Source: CBFIGX01 sp965662265
GTDB taxonomy: Bacteria; Bacteroidota; Bacteroidia; Flavobacteriales; UBA7430
Length of the DNA: 64,000 nt
NCBI GenBank assembly: GCA_965662265.1
Contig: CBFIGX010000001.1
Location: 310,001-374,000, forward strand
Direction: 5' to 3'
In this document: one piece after another, positions 17,177 through 26,106 of the stretch
Layout of the letters: every line of letters starts with the position of its first letter
How positions within the stretch are numbered: the first letter of the stretch is position 1
Notes under the pieces: generated by a model
The model's database searches: none
Told to the model about the DNA's origin: nothing
What the model saw: the letters and a program-made list of their open reading frames with translations, nothing else
Made by a program: the position numbers and the translations under genes

Positions 17177-18436
17177 CTATAAGTCTTGGAATAGCTGTAC
17201 TTGCTCGATTCTTGTTTGATCTACAGCCAAAATTTTGACTCGGCAGTTGTCAATTTTAATAATCGTATTTAAATCTGGAATTTTTTCACAGTGAAATACA
17301 ATTAAACCGCTAAGCGTTTCATACTCGTCTGAAGATGGTAAATTGAGCTTATACTTATCGTTTAAATAATCTATTTCTAGGCGTCCGGAAAAGAGAAATT
17401 CAGTATCCGTAACTTGTTGTTCATTAAGATTTATTTTATCGTACTCATCTTCTATTTCACCAAAAATTTCTTCAATAACATCTTCTACTGTTAATAAGCC
17501 AGCAGTACCACCAAATTCGTCAACCACAAGGGCCAAACTTTTGCGTTCTCTTGTAAAAATATTCAATACCTCATTTGCTGGCATTGTTTCTGGAACCAAT
17601 GCTATGGGTAATAAAATATCCTTGATATTTTGTGGCGATTTAAACATTTCATAGGAGTGTGTAAATCCGATAATTCGATCTACATGCTCCTTGTAAATCA
17701 AGACTTTAGATAGGCCTGTACGAACAAAGGTCTCCTTCAACATAGATATATCATCGTTTATATCGAGTGCAACAATTTCATTTCTAGGAATCATGCATTC
17801 CCTAGCTTTTACTTTATTAAAATCTAAAGCATTCTTAAAAATCTGTATTTCGGAGTCGATAGAATCTTTTACTTGATCGTTTGGAATGTATTGTGAAACA
17901 TATTGCTCAAGGTCTAATCGGCCAAAAACAGGCTTTTGATCTAATTGAGACAATCCTAGTAGATGTTTCAATATAGCATTTGATATATATATTACGACGG
18001 AAACAACAGGAAACAATAAATAATAGCTCAACGATGCTGGTACAGCTAATAAGTTAATTAGTCTATCGGCATTTAATCCAAAGAATACTTTAGGTAAAAA
18101 TTCTGCTGTTACCAATACTATTAATGTTGAAATAACAGTTTGAAGCAATAATACTAAGCTATCAACTTGTGTTATAGCGCTTAGCATAGGCTCTAATAAT
18201 AAGGCCATCTGAATTCCATAAATGACTAGTGCTATATTATTACCTACTAGCATAGTTGCGATAAACCGAGACGGGTTATCTAGAAAGGCACTTATTAACT
18301 TAGCGTTGAATTCACCTCTTTTTTTGAGTAGCTCAATATGTAATTTGTTGGACGCAACAAATGCGATTTCCATACCAGAAAAAAAGGCAGAAAGAAGCAA
18401 TGAAATGAGAATTATCAATATACTTTCGGGGTCCAT
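17177..18436 (-). CDS. CNNM/CorC family transporter-like protein (hemolysin family)
   Basis: The 419-residue protein has an N-terminal DUF21 membrane domain with four hydrophobic segments (about 5-25, 60-80, 88-115 and 128-150), a CBS-domain pair (about 215-335, including LALVVDEFGGTAGLLTVEDV) and a C-terminal CorC_HlyC domain. Family members export or regulate divalent cations such as Mg2+; the gliding protein GldE is a related paralogue in flavobacteria, but position does not identify this as GldE. It lies 23 bases after the 61-residue gene in the lptC operon. The substrate is not visible. Confidence 0.88.
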   Translation of the reverse strand: MDPESILIILISLLLSAFFSGMEIAFVASNKLHIELLKKRGEFNAKLISAFLDNPSRFIATMLVGNNIALVIYGIQMALLLEPMLSAITQVDSLVLLLQTVISTLIVLVTAEFLPKVFFGLNADRLINLLAVPASLSYYLLFPVVSVVIYISNAILKHLLGLSQLDQKPVFGRLDLEQYVSQYIPNDQVKDSIDSEIQIFKNALDFNKVKARECMIPRNEIVALDINDDISMLKETFVRTGLSKVLIYKEHVDRIIGFTHSYEMFKSPQNIKDILLPIALVPETMPANEVLNIFTRERKSLALVVDEFGGTAGLLTVEDVIEEIFGEIEDEYDKINLNEQQVTDTEFLFSGRLEIDYLNDKYKLNLPSSDEYETLSGLIVFHCEKIPDLNTIIKIDNCRVKILAVDQTRIEQVQLFQDL

Positions 18437-18459
18437 TTAAGCTTTTCTAATTTTAAATT

Positions 18460-18645
18460 TTATTGCCCTTGATACTGTTTTTTTCTAACTCTGTGCATAA
18501 AGTATGCAACAACAGATACACCAAAGTAAATAAGACCTTTTTTTGTGTCCTGTAGTACTAAAATATGATAGACTGCGTCTGCAAATGCATATACTGCAAA
18601 AAGCAACCACAATACCACAAATAATTTTTGAGCTTTATTGATCAT
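18460..18645 (-). CDS. Small two-helix membrane protein
   Basis: This 61-residue protein has two transmembrane helices (about 8-26 and 36-50) and a basic tail (HRVRKKQYQGQ). It overlaps the lptC 3' end by 11 bases and precedes the CNNM gene by 23 bases, so it is firmly inside the operon. I recognise no named family. The context points to the envelope, and the positive tail suggests a cytosolic C terminus. Confidence 0.6.
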   Translation of the reverse strand: MINKAQKLFVVLWLLFAVYAFADAVYHILVLQDTKKGLIYFGVSVVAYFMHRVRKKQYQGQ

Positions 18646-19195
18646 CCTCTAAATTAATAATTCCTCGGCTTTTTTTTAAGGTATATTCGCTAAAATATAT
18701 ATCAGACTCAAATCCTTCACCCATAATCACCTGTTTTTCCTTTGTAATCTTAACAAACTCCTCTGTATAAATACGCTCTTTTTTTTCGTCTAAAACTAGA
18801 TACTCTGTTTCCAACTGCTCACCTTTTTCATTTTGGAGAATCACGTTTCCTTTGGCTTCTATTAAATGCTTATTGATGTATTGGATTGCGTAATCAGACT
18901 TTAAGAACACGTCTTTTGTCCCCGATCTTTCATAGGACTCTAACTCAAGCCCATGAATAAATTCTGTATATGGTTCGTTTCCATCGTAGCGCTGTACTAC
19001 TGGAGCTTTAAGATGAAATGAAGCCTCACCATTTTTAGTGTAAAGCCAAGAAACCCCTTTAGAAGTTACTATAGGTTCAACTAATTCCTTAGAAAGATGA
19101 GCCATCTTTTGAGGATTTGTTTGACAAGCAAAAGACATGCTTAATACAATAAAGCTAAATATGCTTTTAATGATATATGTGTTATTACATAACAA
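18635..19195 (-). CDS. lptC: LPS export protein LptC (lipoprotein form)
   Basis: LptC bridges the LptB2FG transporter and LptA in the periplasm. This 186-residue protein has a lipoprotein signal ending in a lipobox-like SFAC at residues 21-24 and an LptC/OstA-like beta-jellyroll region (about 40-165) with repeats such as KGNVILQNEKGEQLETEYLV. The only start in frame that keeps the signal peptide is TTG at 19195, 4 bases behind the TPR-gene stop. Bacteroidota LptC proteins are often lipoproteins rather than helix-anchored. The operon position between the TPR and CNNM genes is typical. Confidence 0.85.
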   Translation of the reverse strand: MLCNNTYIIKSIFSFIVLSMSFACQTNPQKMAHLSKELVEPIVTSKGVSWLYTKNGEASFHLKAPVVQRYDGNEPYTEFIHGLELESYERSGTKDVFLKSDYAIQYINKHLIEAKGNVILQNEKGEQLETEYLVLDEKKERIYTEEFVKITKEKQVIMGEGFESDIYFSEYTLKKSRGIINLEDDQ

Positions 19196-19199
19196 GTTA

Positions 19200-20600
19200 T
19201 TAAGGTACTCTTACCTTAACTGTTTCAGTATACCAGCATTCTATTTTGTAGGTAGGAACATCTATTAAGCCCTCAGTAAAAATATCTGTTTTGCTTGGAA
19301 TTTGCTTGGTGTACTTAACTATTCTGTCGTTGGCTTTTTGTACGATAGAACTGTCTAAATTTTTTGCTTTCTCGTACTTATCAATTGCTGCCCAGTATCC
19401 AACTCTTTTTAAAAACTCAGTTTTCAACTCGCCACACTTACGTGAAGTCTTAGCGTATAAGTCGCCAATTAAAATATATGGCTCTCCCCATCCACTTCTA
19501 TACGATGCAGCTTTTAGTGCAAATGATTTTGCAGACTTATTTTGGTTCATTGCGCCATAAGTTTGTGCTAGCCTAAAAGAATACTGAGACTTATTTAAGT
19601 CATCTTCTTCATTTTCTAAAGCATAGGAGTAAAACTCGATTGCCTTGTCGTAATTTTGCCTTTTAAGAGCTCGAATACCCATGTTTGCAGCGGCCGCAGG
19701 TGAAGGGTCAATATTATACAAAGCTTCAGAAATAGTAAAGAAGATTTCTGAGTCTGTACACTCCTTCTTGTTTAAAAGCTTAGCCGCTCTTTTCATCCAT
19801 GCTATATCCTCTTTGTGAACTTCATAATTCTTGGTATAAAGCTCAACTAATTTCTCACAAGTAGCATGAGGAGCTAAGGTTTTTTCCAAATTACTCTTAA
19901 CGTCACTTAAGGTTTTAAGCTCTTTGATATCTCTTTTTAATTGTTTTTTTTCTTTTGAGCTTAAATCACTTCTTTGTTCGGCGTTGTATATATCCTGATT
20001 GAGTTTCGCATCTTTATAGGCTATCACTCCAGAAAGGTCAGAGAATAAAGCAATCAAGTCTTCCACTTTTAAGACCTTGGCTTGCACCAATTTTGTAGTG
20101 GCCATAAAATAGTAGTTTAATACACTTGATGTGCTTTCGTTTCCGGCCATATTAAAAGCAGTAAACAACACACCGTGTGCCTCTTGCAAGCCTTCTGTAG
20201 TACCTTTTTTATACTTATATATATCTGCCCCTTTATATCCTACTATCTTTGCTTCTGAACCTGGATAGTAAATATTCCTCTGGTCGTATACCATTACTAA
20301 AGAATCTACTAAAGCAAGCTTACGAGCGTCGTCAGTAACTGTTTTAAGTAAACCTTTAATAATTTTAGGCCCGTGAATGTATATGTTCTTTGTCCTCTTA
20401 GGAGCATTATTAAATAGATAACTCCATGGCTTGTAAGCATCTAGGTAGTTTTTTTGCTTGTAAAACTCTGTATAAATAGACAGATTTTGCTCGCACACTT
20501 CTTTATCATTTCCATATTTAAGCTGTTCTGCTTGATCTTGTGCAAAAAGACCTACAGAAAAGAAACTCAATATAACTATTGAAAATAACTTCACTCTCAT
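19200..20600 (-). CDS. Exported TPR-repeat protein
   Basis: The 466-residue protein starts at the ATG at 20600 (MRVKLFSIVILSFFSVGLFAQ), a clear signal peptide; an upstream in-frame ATG would overlap the previous gene. The central and C-terminal parts contain tetratricopeptide helices (about 290-380, for example ALKRQNYDKAIEFYSYALEN), and a Lys/Glu-rich coiled segment lies near 200-235. It belongs to the conserved coaX to lptC gene order of Bacteroidota. Its function is unknown; an envelope assembly scaffold is plausible from TPRs and context. Confidence 0.75.
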   Translation of the reverse strand: MRVKLFSIVILSFFSVGLFAQDQAEQLKYGNDKEVCEQNLSIYTEFYKQKNYLDAYKPWSYLFNNAPKRTKNIYIHGPKIIKGLLKTVTDDARKLALVDSLVMVYDQRNIYYPGSEAKIVGYKGADIYKYKKGTTEGLQEAHGVLFTAFNMAGNESTSSVLNYYFMATTKLVQAKVLKVEDLIALFSDLSGVIAYKDAKLNQDIYNAEQRSDLSSKEKKQLKRDIKELKTLSDVKSNLEKTLAPHATCEKLVELYTKNYEVHKEDIAWMKRAAKLLNKKECTDSEIFFTISEALYNIDPSPAAAANMGIRALKRQNYDKAIEFYSYALENEEDDLNKSQYSFRLAQTYGAMNQNKSAKSFALKAASYRSGWGEPYILIGDLYAKTSRKCGELKTEFLKRVGYWAAIDKYEKAKNLDSSIVQKANDRIVKYTKQIPSKTDIFTEGLIDVPTYKIECWYTETVKVRVP

Positions 20601-20613
20601 TACTATTGTTCTT

Positions 20614-21912
20614 TTAATCAATTTTTCTTCTTGTAAACCACTTATCATTAAAAGTAAAGGCCAGGTGGAATTTCAAATAGTTCTCCTTTACCAAATTACT
20701 TTCTACTGTTCCTCTTGTACCTAGTTCGAGGCCTAAATTTAAAATAGTATTAGATTTTTTTAATGGAAGACCTAATCCTAGAGAAATACTCATATCATTA
20801 ATTTTAGTAGGCGCATCAAAAGAATTGTTAGCAACAGCACTATTCATACCAGAACAATATCTTAATCCTGCTCTATATACAATAGTGTTAAGGTAACTAT
20901 GAACGTCTTTATAGTTTGGGATCCACCAGCCACCTATTTTATACTCAGATGCGTCAATGATGCCATAAACTTGAGTTGTTGTAAACATTCTTAACTGAGA
21001 CCAAGAGTGAAAATTATACTCTGCAGCTATCATCCAATTATTTGGTTGCTCAAAAGATATTCCACTTGCATATTGCATTGGTAATACGAGTCCTATATTG
21101 TTTGATGTTGAAGAAGAAATAGTATCTTTAATATATTCAAAATCGCTTACAATATCATAGGTATAAATAGTTCTAGAATAAGATGAATTCATTGCTTTTT
21201 TAGGTCTAAAACTTGCTCCTAATACTATTTTTTTATCCTCTAAAACATGTGTGTACTGAGCGCCATAATTAAAAAAGAAATCTTTTGCTGTATAGTTAGA
21301 ATTTTCTCTTTGATTAAAGCTATGCTCTTGAGACATAATAATACTTGTATTTTGTTCTAATGTTCCAAAAAGCAAATTACTTGTAATACCTACCGAAAGA
21401 CCTTTGTATACGGAAAATCCTACACTTGCAAACGCTTTATTAAATCCTCCAGTACCACTGTGCATTTGGGTGTATGCAATGGTGTCCGTTTCATTAATTT
21501 GCTCAAATGAACTATTCATCTGATACCCCTGAAATGTATAAGGCATTAATCCTGCGCTAAAAGAAACGTTTTTTGCTACAGGAAACCCTAAGCTAAGGTA
21601 AGAAAGGTTAACATTGAAAAACTCTTGTTGGTACTGATAGTCTTCTAATGTAATTGCTCTACCTCTAAGTCCCATTTCATATGTGGTCATCGACAAGGCG
21701 CTAAGAGATGCTGGGTTTAATGGATTCAAATTAGTTTGAGGTTGAAATGCTGCACCTATGCCGCCCATGTCGCTATTAATAGCAAAGCCTTGAGATTGAA
21801 ATTCTCCAATACCATAATAGGAGTATGGTGAATTTGTATTTTGTTGAGCATTTCCAATTAAAGAAAAACAAAACAAAATAATTACTAAGACTTTATATTT
21901 TTTTATGCGCAT
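20614..21912 (-). CDS. Outer-membrane beta-barrel protein
   Basis: The 432-residue protein has a signal peptide (about 1-22) followed by SPYSYYGIGEFQSQGF and many alternating amphipathic strands ending in an aromatic-rich C terminus (FHLAFTFNDKWF). This is the FadL/PorV-like barrel commonly found between coaX and the TPR gene in Bacteroidota. The transported molecule is unknown. Its start overlaps the coaX end by 20 bases, and the TPR gene starts 13 bases after its stop, so all are probably one transcript. Confidence 0.78.
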   Translation of the reverse strand: MRIKKYKVLVIILFCFSLIGNAQQNTNSPYSYYGIGEFQSQGFAINSDMGGIGAAFQPQTNLNPLNPASLSALSMTTYEMGLRGRAITLEDYQYQQEFFNVNLSYLSLGFPVAKNVSFSAGLMPYTFQGYQMNSSFEQINETDTIAYTQMHSGTGGFNKAFASVGFSVYKGLSVGITSNLLFGTLEQNTSIIMSQEHSFNQRENSNYTAKDFFFNYGAQYTHVLEDKKIVLGASFRPKKAMNSSYSRTIYTYDIVSDFEYIKDTISSSTSNNIGLVLPMQYASGISFEQPNNWMIAAEYNFHSWSQLRMFTTTQVYGIIDASEYKIGGWWIPNYKDVHSYLNTIVYRAGLRYCSGMNSAVANNSFDAPTKINDMSISLGLGLPLKKSNTILNLGLELGTRGTVESNLVKENYLKFHLAFTFNDKWFTRRKID

Positions 21913-22624
21913 AAGTTTGTAGTATAAAATGCATCCCTTTTAACAAAAAGTCTGCGTCGGCAAAGATGCTACTTTTTAATTTGTTTTCAAAGAGATTAAG
22001 GTTGCCACCAGTTAATATAACCTCTATATCTTTATAACGCTTTTTATAATCATCTATTATCCCATTTAACTCCATTAATGTTCCATTAACAACGCCGCTT
22101 AGAATAGACGATTTAGTAGAGTTCCCTGTAAATTGGCTTGGCTCTGATAGTTCTATTAATGGAAGTGTTGCGGTATAATGATTTAACGCTTTTAATCGCA
22201 TCTCTAAGCCAGGTGAAATAGCACCGCCATGATAACAACTATTATTATCCACAAAATCATAAGTAATACAGGTGCCTAAATCTATAACTAGAACATTTTT
22301 TTTAGGCCGTAATGCTACTGCAGCAGAAACTAAAGCCAGCCGGTCGTGGCCAATAGAATTAGGTGGGTGATAGGACCACTTAAACGGCAAAGGGCTCTTC
22401 GAAGTTAGCTGGTGAAATACAGAAACTCTGGACTCTAAAACTGAATATATGTTCCGATCAATACTTTTAACACTGCTCAGAAGAACACGTTTTACATGAG
22501 GTAATTTATCCTGTACCTTAGCAATGAGGTGTAGATCTTCACATTCAAATTTAGAATGCATTATTCCATCCTCAAAGAATGCAACTTTGGTTTGAGTATT
22601 TCCGATATCGATTATTAAGTCCAT
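21893..22624 (-). CDS. coaX: Type III pantothenate kinase
   Basis: CoaX phosphorylates pantothenate, the first committed step to coenzyme A. The ASKHA-fold motifs are visible in the 243 residues: DIGNTQTK at 6-13, GHDRLALVSAAVAL near 100-113 and VIDLGTCITYDFV near 122. The start is placed at the ATG at 22624 because the fold begins MDLIIDIGNT; a longer frame to 22669 adds nothing family-like. It heads a seven-gene reverse operon. A TACATTTG box 17 bases upstream is a possible promoter. Confidence 0.95.
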   Translation of the reverse strand: MDLIIDIGNTQTKVAFFEDGIMHSKFECEDLHLIAKVQDKLPHVKRVLLSSVKSIDRNIYSVLESRVSVFHQLTSKSPLPFKWSYHPPNSIGHDRLALVSAAVALRPKKNVLVIDLGTCITYDFVDNNSCYHGGAISPGLEMRLKALNHYTATLPLIELSEPSQFTGNSTKSSILSGVVNGTLMELNGIIDDYKKRYKDIEVILTGGNLNLFENKLKSSIFADADFLLKGMHFILQTYAHKKI

Positions 22625-22640
22625 GTTTTTCAATAATTTC

Positions 22641-22648
22641 CAAATGTA
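22641..22648 (-). promoter_or_regulatory. Candidate -7 box for the coaX operon
   Basis: The reverse strand reads TACATTTG, matching TAnnTTTG, 17 bases upstream of the coaX ATG. No clear -33 TTTG is found at 19-21 bases, so support is moderate. It lies back to back with the tRNA-Phe promoter. Confidence 0.4.
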
Positions 22649-22676
22649 GAAATAATGTAAATTATTCACTATTTTC

Positions 22677-22708
22677 TTTGATAGATAAAATGCATGTGTT
22701 TATATTTG
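22677..22708 (+). promoter_or_regulatory. Consensus promoter of tRNA-Phe
   Basis: TTTG at 22677-22680 is followed after exactly 20 bases by TATATTTG at 22701-22708. This matches the primary sigma promoter of Bacteroidota (TTTG, 19-21 bases, TAnnTTTG). The tRNA begins 14 bases downstream. Confidence 0.8.
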
Positions 22709-22722
22709 CTGCCACATTTTAT

Positions 22723-22795
22723 GGTACTATAGCTCAGTTGGTAGAGCAATGGACTGAAAATCCATGTGTCCCTGGTTCGAATCCTGGTAGTACCA
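22723..22795 (+). tRNA. tRNA-Phe (anticodon GAA)
   Basis: The cloverleaf folds by eye. The acceptor stem GGTACTA (22723-22729) pairs with TAGTACC (22788-22794) and A is the discriminator. The D arm is GCTCAGTTGGTAGAGC. The anticodon stem ATGGA/TCCAT carries loop CTGAAAA with anticodon GAA, and the T loop is TTCGAAT. The T stem has one T-T mismatch in its middle. The template encodes only CA of the CCA end (ACCACA context). A consensus promoter and an intrinsic terminator flank it. Confidence 0.97.
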
Positions 22796-22803
22796 CAAAC
22801 CTT

Positions 22804-22836
22804 AAAGCCCCTTTCAAATATGTCTGGGGCTTTTTT
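22804..22836 (+). terminator. Terminator after tRNA-Phe
   Basis: AAAGCCCC (22804-22811) pairs with GGGGCTTT (22826-22833) across a 14-base loop and runs into TTTTTT. This is a standard intrinsic terminator 9 bases after the tRNA. Confidence 0.85.
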
Positions 22837-22850
22837 CTGAAAACTACCCT

Positions 22851-23480
22851 ATGAAAATATTAGCTATTACTATTTTATTGTTATTTACTTCATGCACAAT
22901 AAAGCAGTCTATTGATAAAGAAAATAAAGAATTACAATACCTAAAGGCCTTAATGCACGGGTCATTTAACTCTGAAAAACAAGCGCAGATTGATTCAAGT
23001 TATTTTAATATTTCCTTGCATATGTATCCTATTTGGGAAGAACGAGGAAGCTATTTGTATGTAGAACAAGCTTTAAACAATACACAAAACAGACCTTATC
23101 GTCAGCGTATATATCAACTTGAACAAGTAGATGATTTGACGTTTAAAAGTCATATTTACAAAATTCCTGCAGATAGTTTATGGGTTGGAAAATGGAAGAC
23201 ACCTGAAGCGTTTGACATGCTAAAAAAGAAGGATTTAATACATCTTAATGGCTGTGAAGTAGTACTCAAGAGATTGGATGAAGATCATTTTAAAGGATCT
23301 ACCGGAAATAGTAGTTGTAAAAGCACATTATATGGGGCTAGCTATGCGCAGTCTGAAGTAGATATTACTTCAGGGCAAGTAATTTCATGGGACAGAGGGT
23401 TTGATGTAAATGGAAATCACATTTGGGGTGCTGAAAAAGGCGGCTATATCTTTCAGAAAATCGAAGCTAGTCAGCTGTAA
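22851..23480 (+). CDS. CpcT/CpeT-like lipoprotein
   Basis: The 209-residue protein has a lipoprotein signal with lipobox LFTSC (Cys at 15). The body follows the CpcT/CpeT chromophore-lyase pattern: HGSFNSEKQAQ, SLHMYPIW, YLYVEQA, PYRQRIYQL, a GC near residue 134, then WDRGFDVNG and GGYIFQKIE. In cyanobacteria this family attaches bilins to phycobiliproteins; here nothing nearby is photosynthetic, so bilin ligation should not be assumed. The fold is a lipocalin-like beta barrel, which could bind another small hydrophobic molecule. The gene ends overlapping the convergent methyltransferase gene by 14 bases. Confidence 0.78.
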   Translation: MKILAITILLLFTSCTIKQSIDKENKELQYLKALMHGSFNSEKQAQIDSSYFNISLHMYPIWEERGSYLYVEQALNNTQNRPYRQRIYQLEQVDDLTFKSHIYKIPADSLWVGKWKTPEAFDMLKKKDLIHLNGCEVVLKRLDEDHFKGSTGNSSCKSTLYGASYAQSEVDITSGQVISWDRGFDVNGNHIWGAEKGGYIFQKIEASQL

Positions 23481-24138
23481 AAATCACGTCAAAACGATAG
23501 TGTGCATGTGGTAAATGTTTGGGTTGTGTGCGAATTTCTGCCTTTAAACCATTTCTTTCTGCTATGACTAGTATTTCTTTTTCTGACCAAAACTTACCCA
23601 TCTTCGGTTGGTTAAATAACCTCTGTTTAAAATAAAAGATTCGTTTTGTAAAGGTGTTGTAATATGACCAAAAACAACTACTATTGGGCACATCTCCAAT
23701 AAAAATAATACCCCCAGGTTTTAACCGTTTTTTTAACTCTTTTATTACCTTAACACCCTCATGAAAGTTGAAGTATTGGAAAGAAAAATAAAGTATAATT
23801 TTATCGCACCTTATTTGAATACTGTCTGAAAGCGTTAATGCGTCTTCTATATAGTACTCTGTATTGTTTTGTTGACAATGTTTTTTTGCTGCTTTTATCA
23901 ATTTTTCTGAGAAATCTACGGCAACTACAGATTTACATTTTTTAGCGAGTTTACTGCTAATTAGTCCATTGCCACAACATACATCTAAAAGCATGTCTGA
24001 GGCTTTTAAATTGATGGTTTGAGAAATGTGAGCACATATTTCTTCCATCTGATATGTATTAATTGCATCGCGTTGTACTTGCTTAAAAGAGGAGCTAGAT
24101 GCAGCTATATTATTCCAATAATTCTTCCAATAAGACAT
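23467..24138 (-). CDS. Class I SAM-dependent methyltransferase
   Basis: The 223-residue Rossmann methyltransferase has motif I LLDVCCGNGLISSKLA (about 50-65), the acidic motif II VVAVDFS, and a later DKIILYFSFQYF strand, as in Methyltransf_11/25 proteins. There is no signal peptide, so it acts in the cytoplasm. The substrate cannot be told. It is monocistronic, with 282 non-coding bases downstream before the mutase gene and a 14-base convergent overlap with the CpcT-like gene. Confidence 0.8.
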   Translation of the reverse strand: MSYWKNYWNNIAASSSSFKQVQRDAINTYQMEEICAHISQTINLKASDMLLDVCCGNGLISSKLAKKCKSVVAVDFSEKLIKAAKKHCQQNNTEYYIEDALTLSDSIQIRCDKIILYFSFQYFNFHEGVKVIKELKKRLKPGGIIFIGDVPNSSCFWSYYNTFTKRIFYFKQRLFNQPKMGKFWSEKEILVIAERNGLKAEIRTQPKHLPHAHYRFDVIFTAD

Positions 24139-24420
24139 TTAGCTAAGCTACAAATAGTATTTAAAATGGAAACAAAAAAACAGCTCATAAAAGGACTCTT
24201 TTTCGCAGATCAAAAACAGGAATAATTTTAAATTCTACGATATTCAATGAGCCATGATAACTAAGTAAAATATAGGACTAACGATTTCTATCGCCTCGAT
24301 TATATATTTTATAGTGCTCTTAAAACAACTTCTTTTATTCTTTTTTGATACTTTAAATCAATAAGTCTAAAAGCCTCATAAGCCCAGTAAATCATTTAGT
24401 AAAAATGAGAAAAAAGAATT

Positions 24421-26106
24421 CTAACACAGCTTCAATTCTTGTTGAATTTTATAGATTTTGGCTGCTAAATTATCCTTAGTCTGCTCATAGTTTGATGCTG
24501 AACTAAGATTATCTTGCACAGAGAAGTAGAATTTTATCTTAGGCTCCGTACCAGATGGCCTAGCAGTTACCTTAGTGCCCTGCGCGGTTATAAATTGTAA
24601 TACGTTAGACTTAGGGAGGCCTGTTTTATGACTATCGTTATAATCAATGCAATGCACTACCTTCTCTCCACATATAGTGTCTAAACCATTTGTTCTAAGA
24701 TCTTCCATCATCTTAGCAATTTCTGATGCTCCCTGTCTTCCTTTTTTAGTAACGGAAATTAAATCTTCTAAATAGAAGCCATAGTTTAAGTACATATCTT
24801 GCATTAAGTCAAACAAGCTATTTCCATTGTGTTTTGCCCATGCTACCATCTCTGCAATTAGGGCACAAGACATTACAGCATCTTTGTCTCTAACAAAATC
24901 TCCCGCCAAATAACCATAGCTCTCTTCGCCACCACCAATAAATTGCTCTTTGCCTTCTAATGACTTAATTAGTGCACCAATGTGTTTAAAGCCCGTTAAT
25001 GTATTATATACTTTGACGCCCATGTGGTTTGCCATCACATCAATTAAGTCTGTGGTAACAACTGTTTTTGCGACAAACTCTTTGCCTGTAATTTTTCCTA
25101 ATTCTTGCCAACGCTTTAATAGATAATACACTAACAAAGATCCTGTTTGGTTTCCATTTAGCAATTCAAATTCTCCATCCTTATTGGGGATAGCAATTCC
25201 AACTCTATCGGCATCTGGGTCTGTACCCATAACTAAGGCTGCATTTTGTTTTTTTGCCTCATTAATAGCCATTTTTAATGCTGCTGGCTCTTCGGGATTA
25301 GGTGATGCAACGGTAGGGAAATTTCCATCAATCACATCTTGATCTTTAACTGTAATAATATTATTAAAACCAAATTCTTTAAGTGCAGGAGGGACTAATA
25401 CCGCTCCAGTTCCATGAATGCCAGTAAAAACAATAGGCATATCAGCATTTGCAGCAATTGCTTTTGGCGATAAACTTAATGTTTTTAACTTCTTTAAATA
25501 TGTTACGTCCATCTCTGCACCTAAACTATGGATAAGTTCATCGTTGGCAGCAAACTTAACCTCTTCTATTGTCAAGCTTTTCACTTTAGCAACAAGCTCT
25601 TTATCGAATGGGCTTACAATTTGGCAGCCATCGTCACCGTATACTTTATAGCCATTATATTCTTTTGGGTTATGAGAAGCAGTAATAACGATTCCTGCTT
25701 TACATGAAAGTTCTCGAACTGCAAAAGACAACTCAGGGGTAGGTCGAAGTGCTTCAAATAAGTGGACTGTTATGCCATTTGCTGATAGAACCTCTGCGGC
25801 TACTCTTGCAAGTGTGTTCGAATTATTTCTACAATCGTATGCAATAGCTACAGCAATATCTTGTGAATACATTTCAAGGAGAGTTGCGGCCAAGCCTTGC
25901 GTTGCCTTCCCAATGGTGTATTTATTAATTCGATTTGATCCAACACCCATTATGCCGCGCATACCACCTGTACCAAAATCTAATTCTTTATAAAAACACT
26001 CTATCAGCTCTTCATCATTAGACTTTATTAGTTGCTCAACCTTAGCTCTTGTGTCACTATCATATAAATCACTTAACCACAACTTTGCTGCTTGTAATAT
26101 CTCCAT
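24421..26106 (-). CDS. Phosphohexomutase (phosphoglucomutase/phosphomannomutase family)
   Basis: The enzyme interconverts hexose 1- and 6-phosphates in the cytoplasm and feeds glycogen and sugar-nucleotide synthesis. The 561 residues show all four domains: the phosphoserine loop TASHNPKEYNGYK, the metal loop GTDPDADRVG, the sugar-binding loop GGGEESYGY and the phosphate-binding RPSGTEPKIKFYF. Length and layout match the large PGM2-like group common in Bacteroidota. Specificity between glucose and mannose is not decided by these motifs. The reverse-strand EamA gene upstream overlaps its start by 38 bases, so they are probably co-transcribed. Confidence 0.93.
   Translation of the reverse strand: MEILQAAKLWLSDLYDSDTRAKVEQLIKSNDEELIECFYKELDFGTGGMRGIMGVGSNRINKYTIGKATQGLAATLLEMYSQDIAVAIAYDCRNNSNTLARVAAEVLSANGITVHLFEALRPTPELSFAVRELSCKAGIVITASHNPKEYNGYKVYGDDGCQIVSPFDKELVAKVKSLTIEEVKFAANDELIHSLGAEMDVTYLKKLKTLSLSPKAIAANADMPIVFTGIHGTGAVLVPPALKEFGFNNIITVKDQDVIDGNFPTVASPNPEEPAALKMAINEAKKQNAALVMGTDPDADRVGIAIPNKDGEFELLNGNQTGSLLVYYLLKRWQELGKITGKEFVAKTVVTTDLIDVMANHMGVKVYNTLTGFKHIGALIKSLEGKEQFIGGGEESYGYLAGDFVRDKDAVMSCALIAEMVAWAKHNGNSLFDLMQDMYLNYGFYLEDLISVTKKGRQGASEIAKMMEDLRTNGLDTICGEKVVHCIDYNDSHKTGLPKSNVLQFITAQGTKVTARPSGTEPKIKFYFSVQDNLSSASNYEQTKDNLAAKIYKIQQELKLC

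Noticed and set aside
22579..22854. Open frame across the tRNA-Phe gene
   Set aside because: It runs through a complete tRNA with its own promoter and terminator, and its translation resembles no protein family.
24139..24420. Longest non-coding gap (282 bases), with a possible 19-codon peptide starting at 24165
   Set aside because: The peptide has no family resemblance or clear ribosome site. I see no RNA gene, clear hairpin or operator in the gap.
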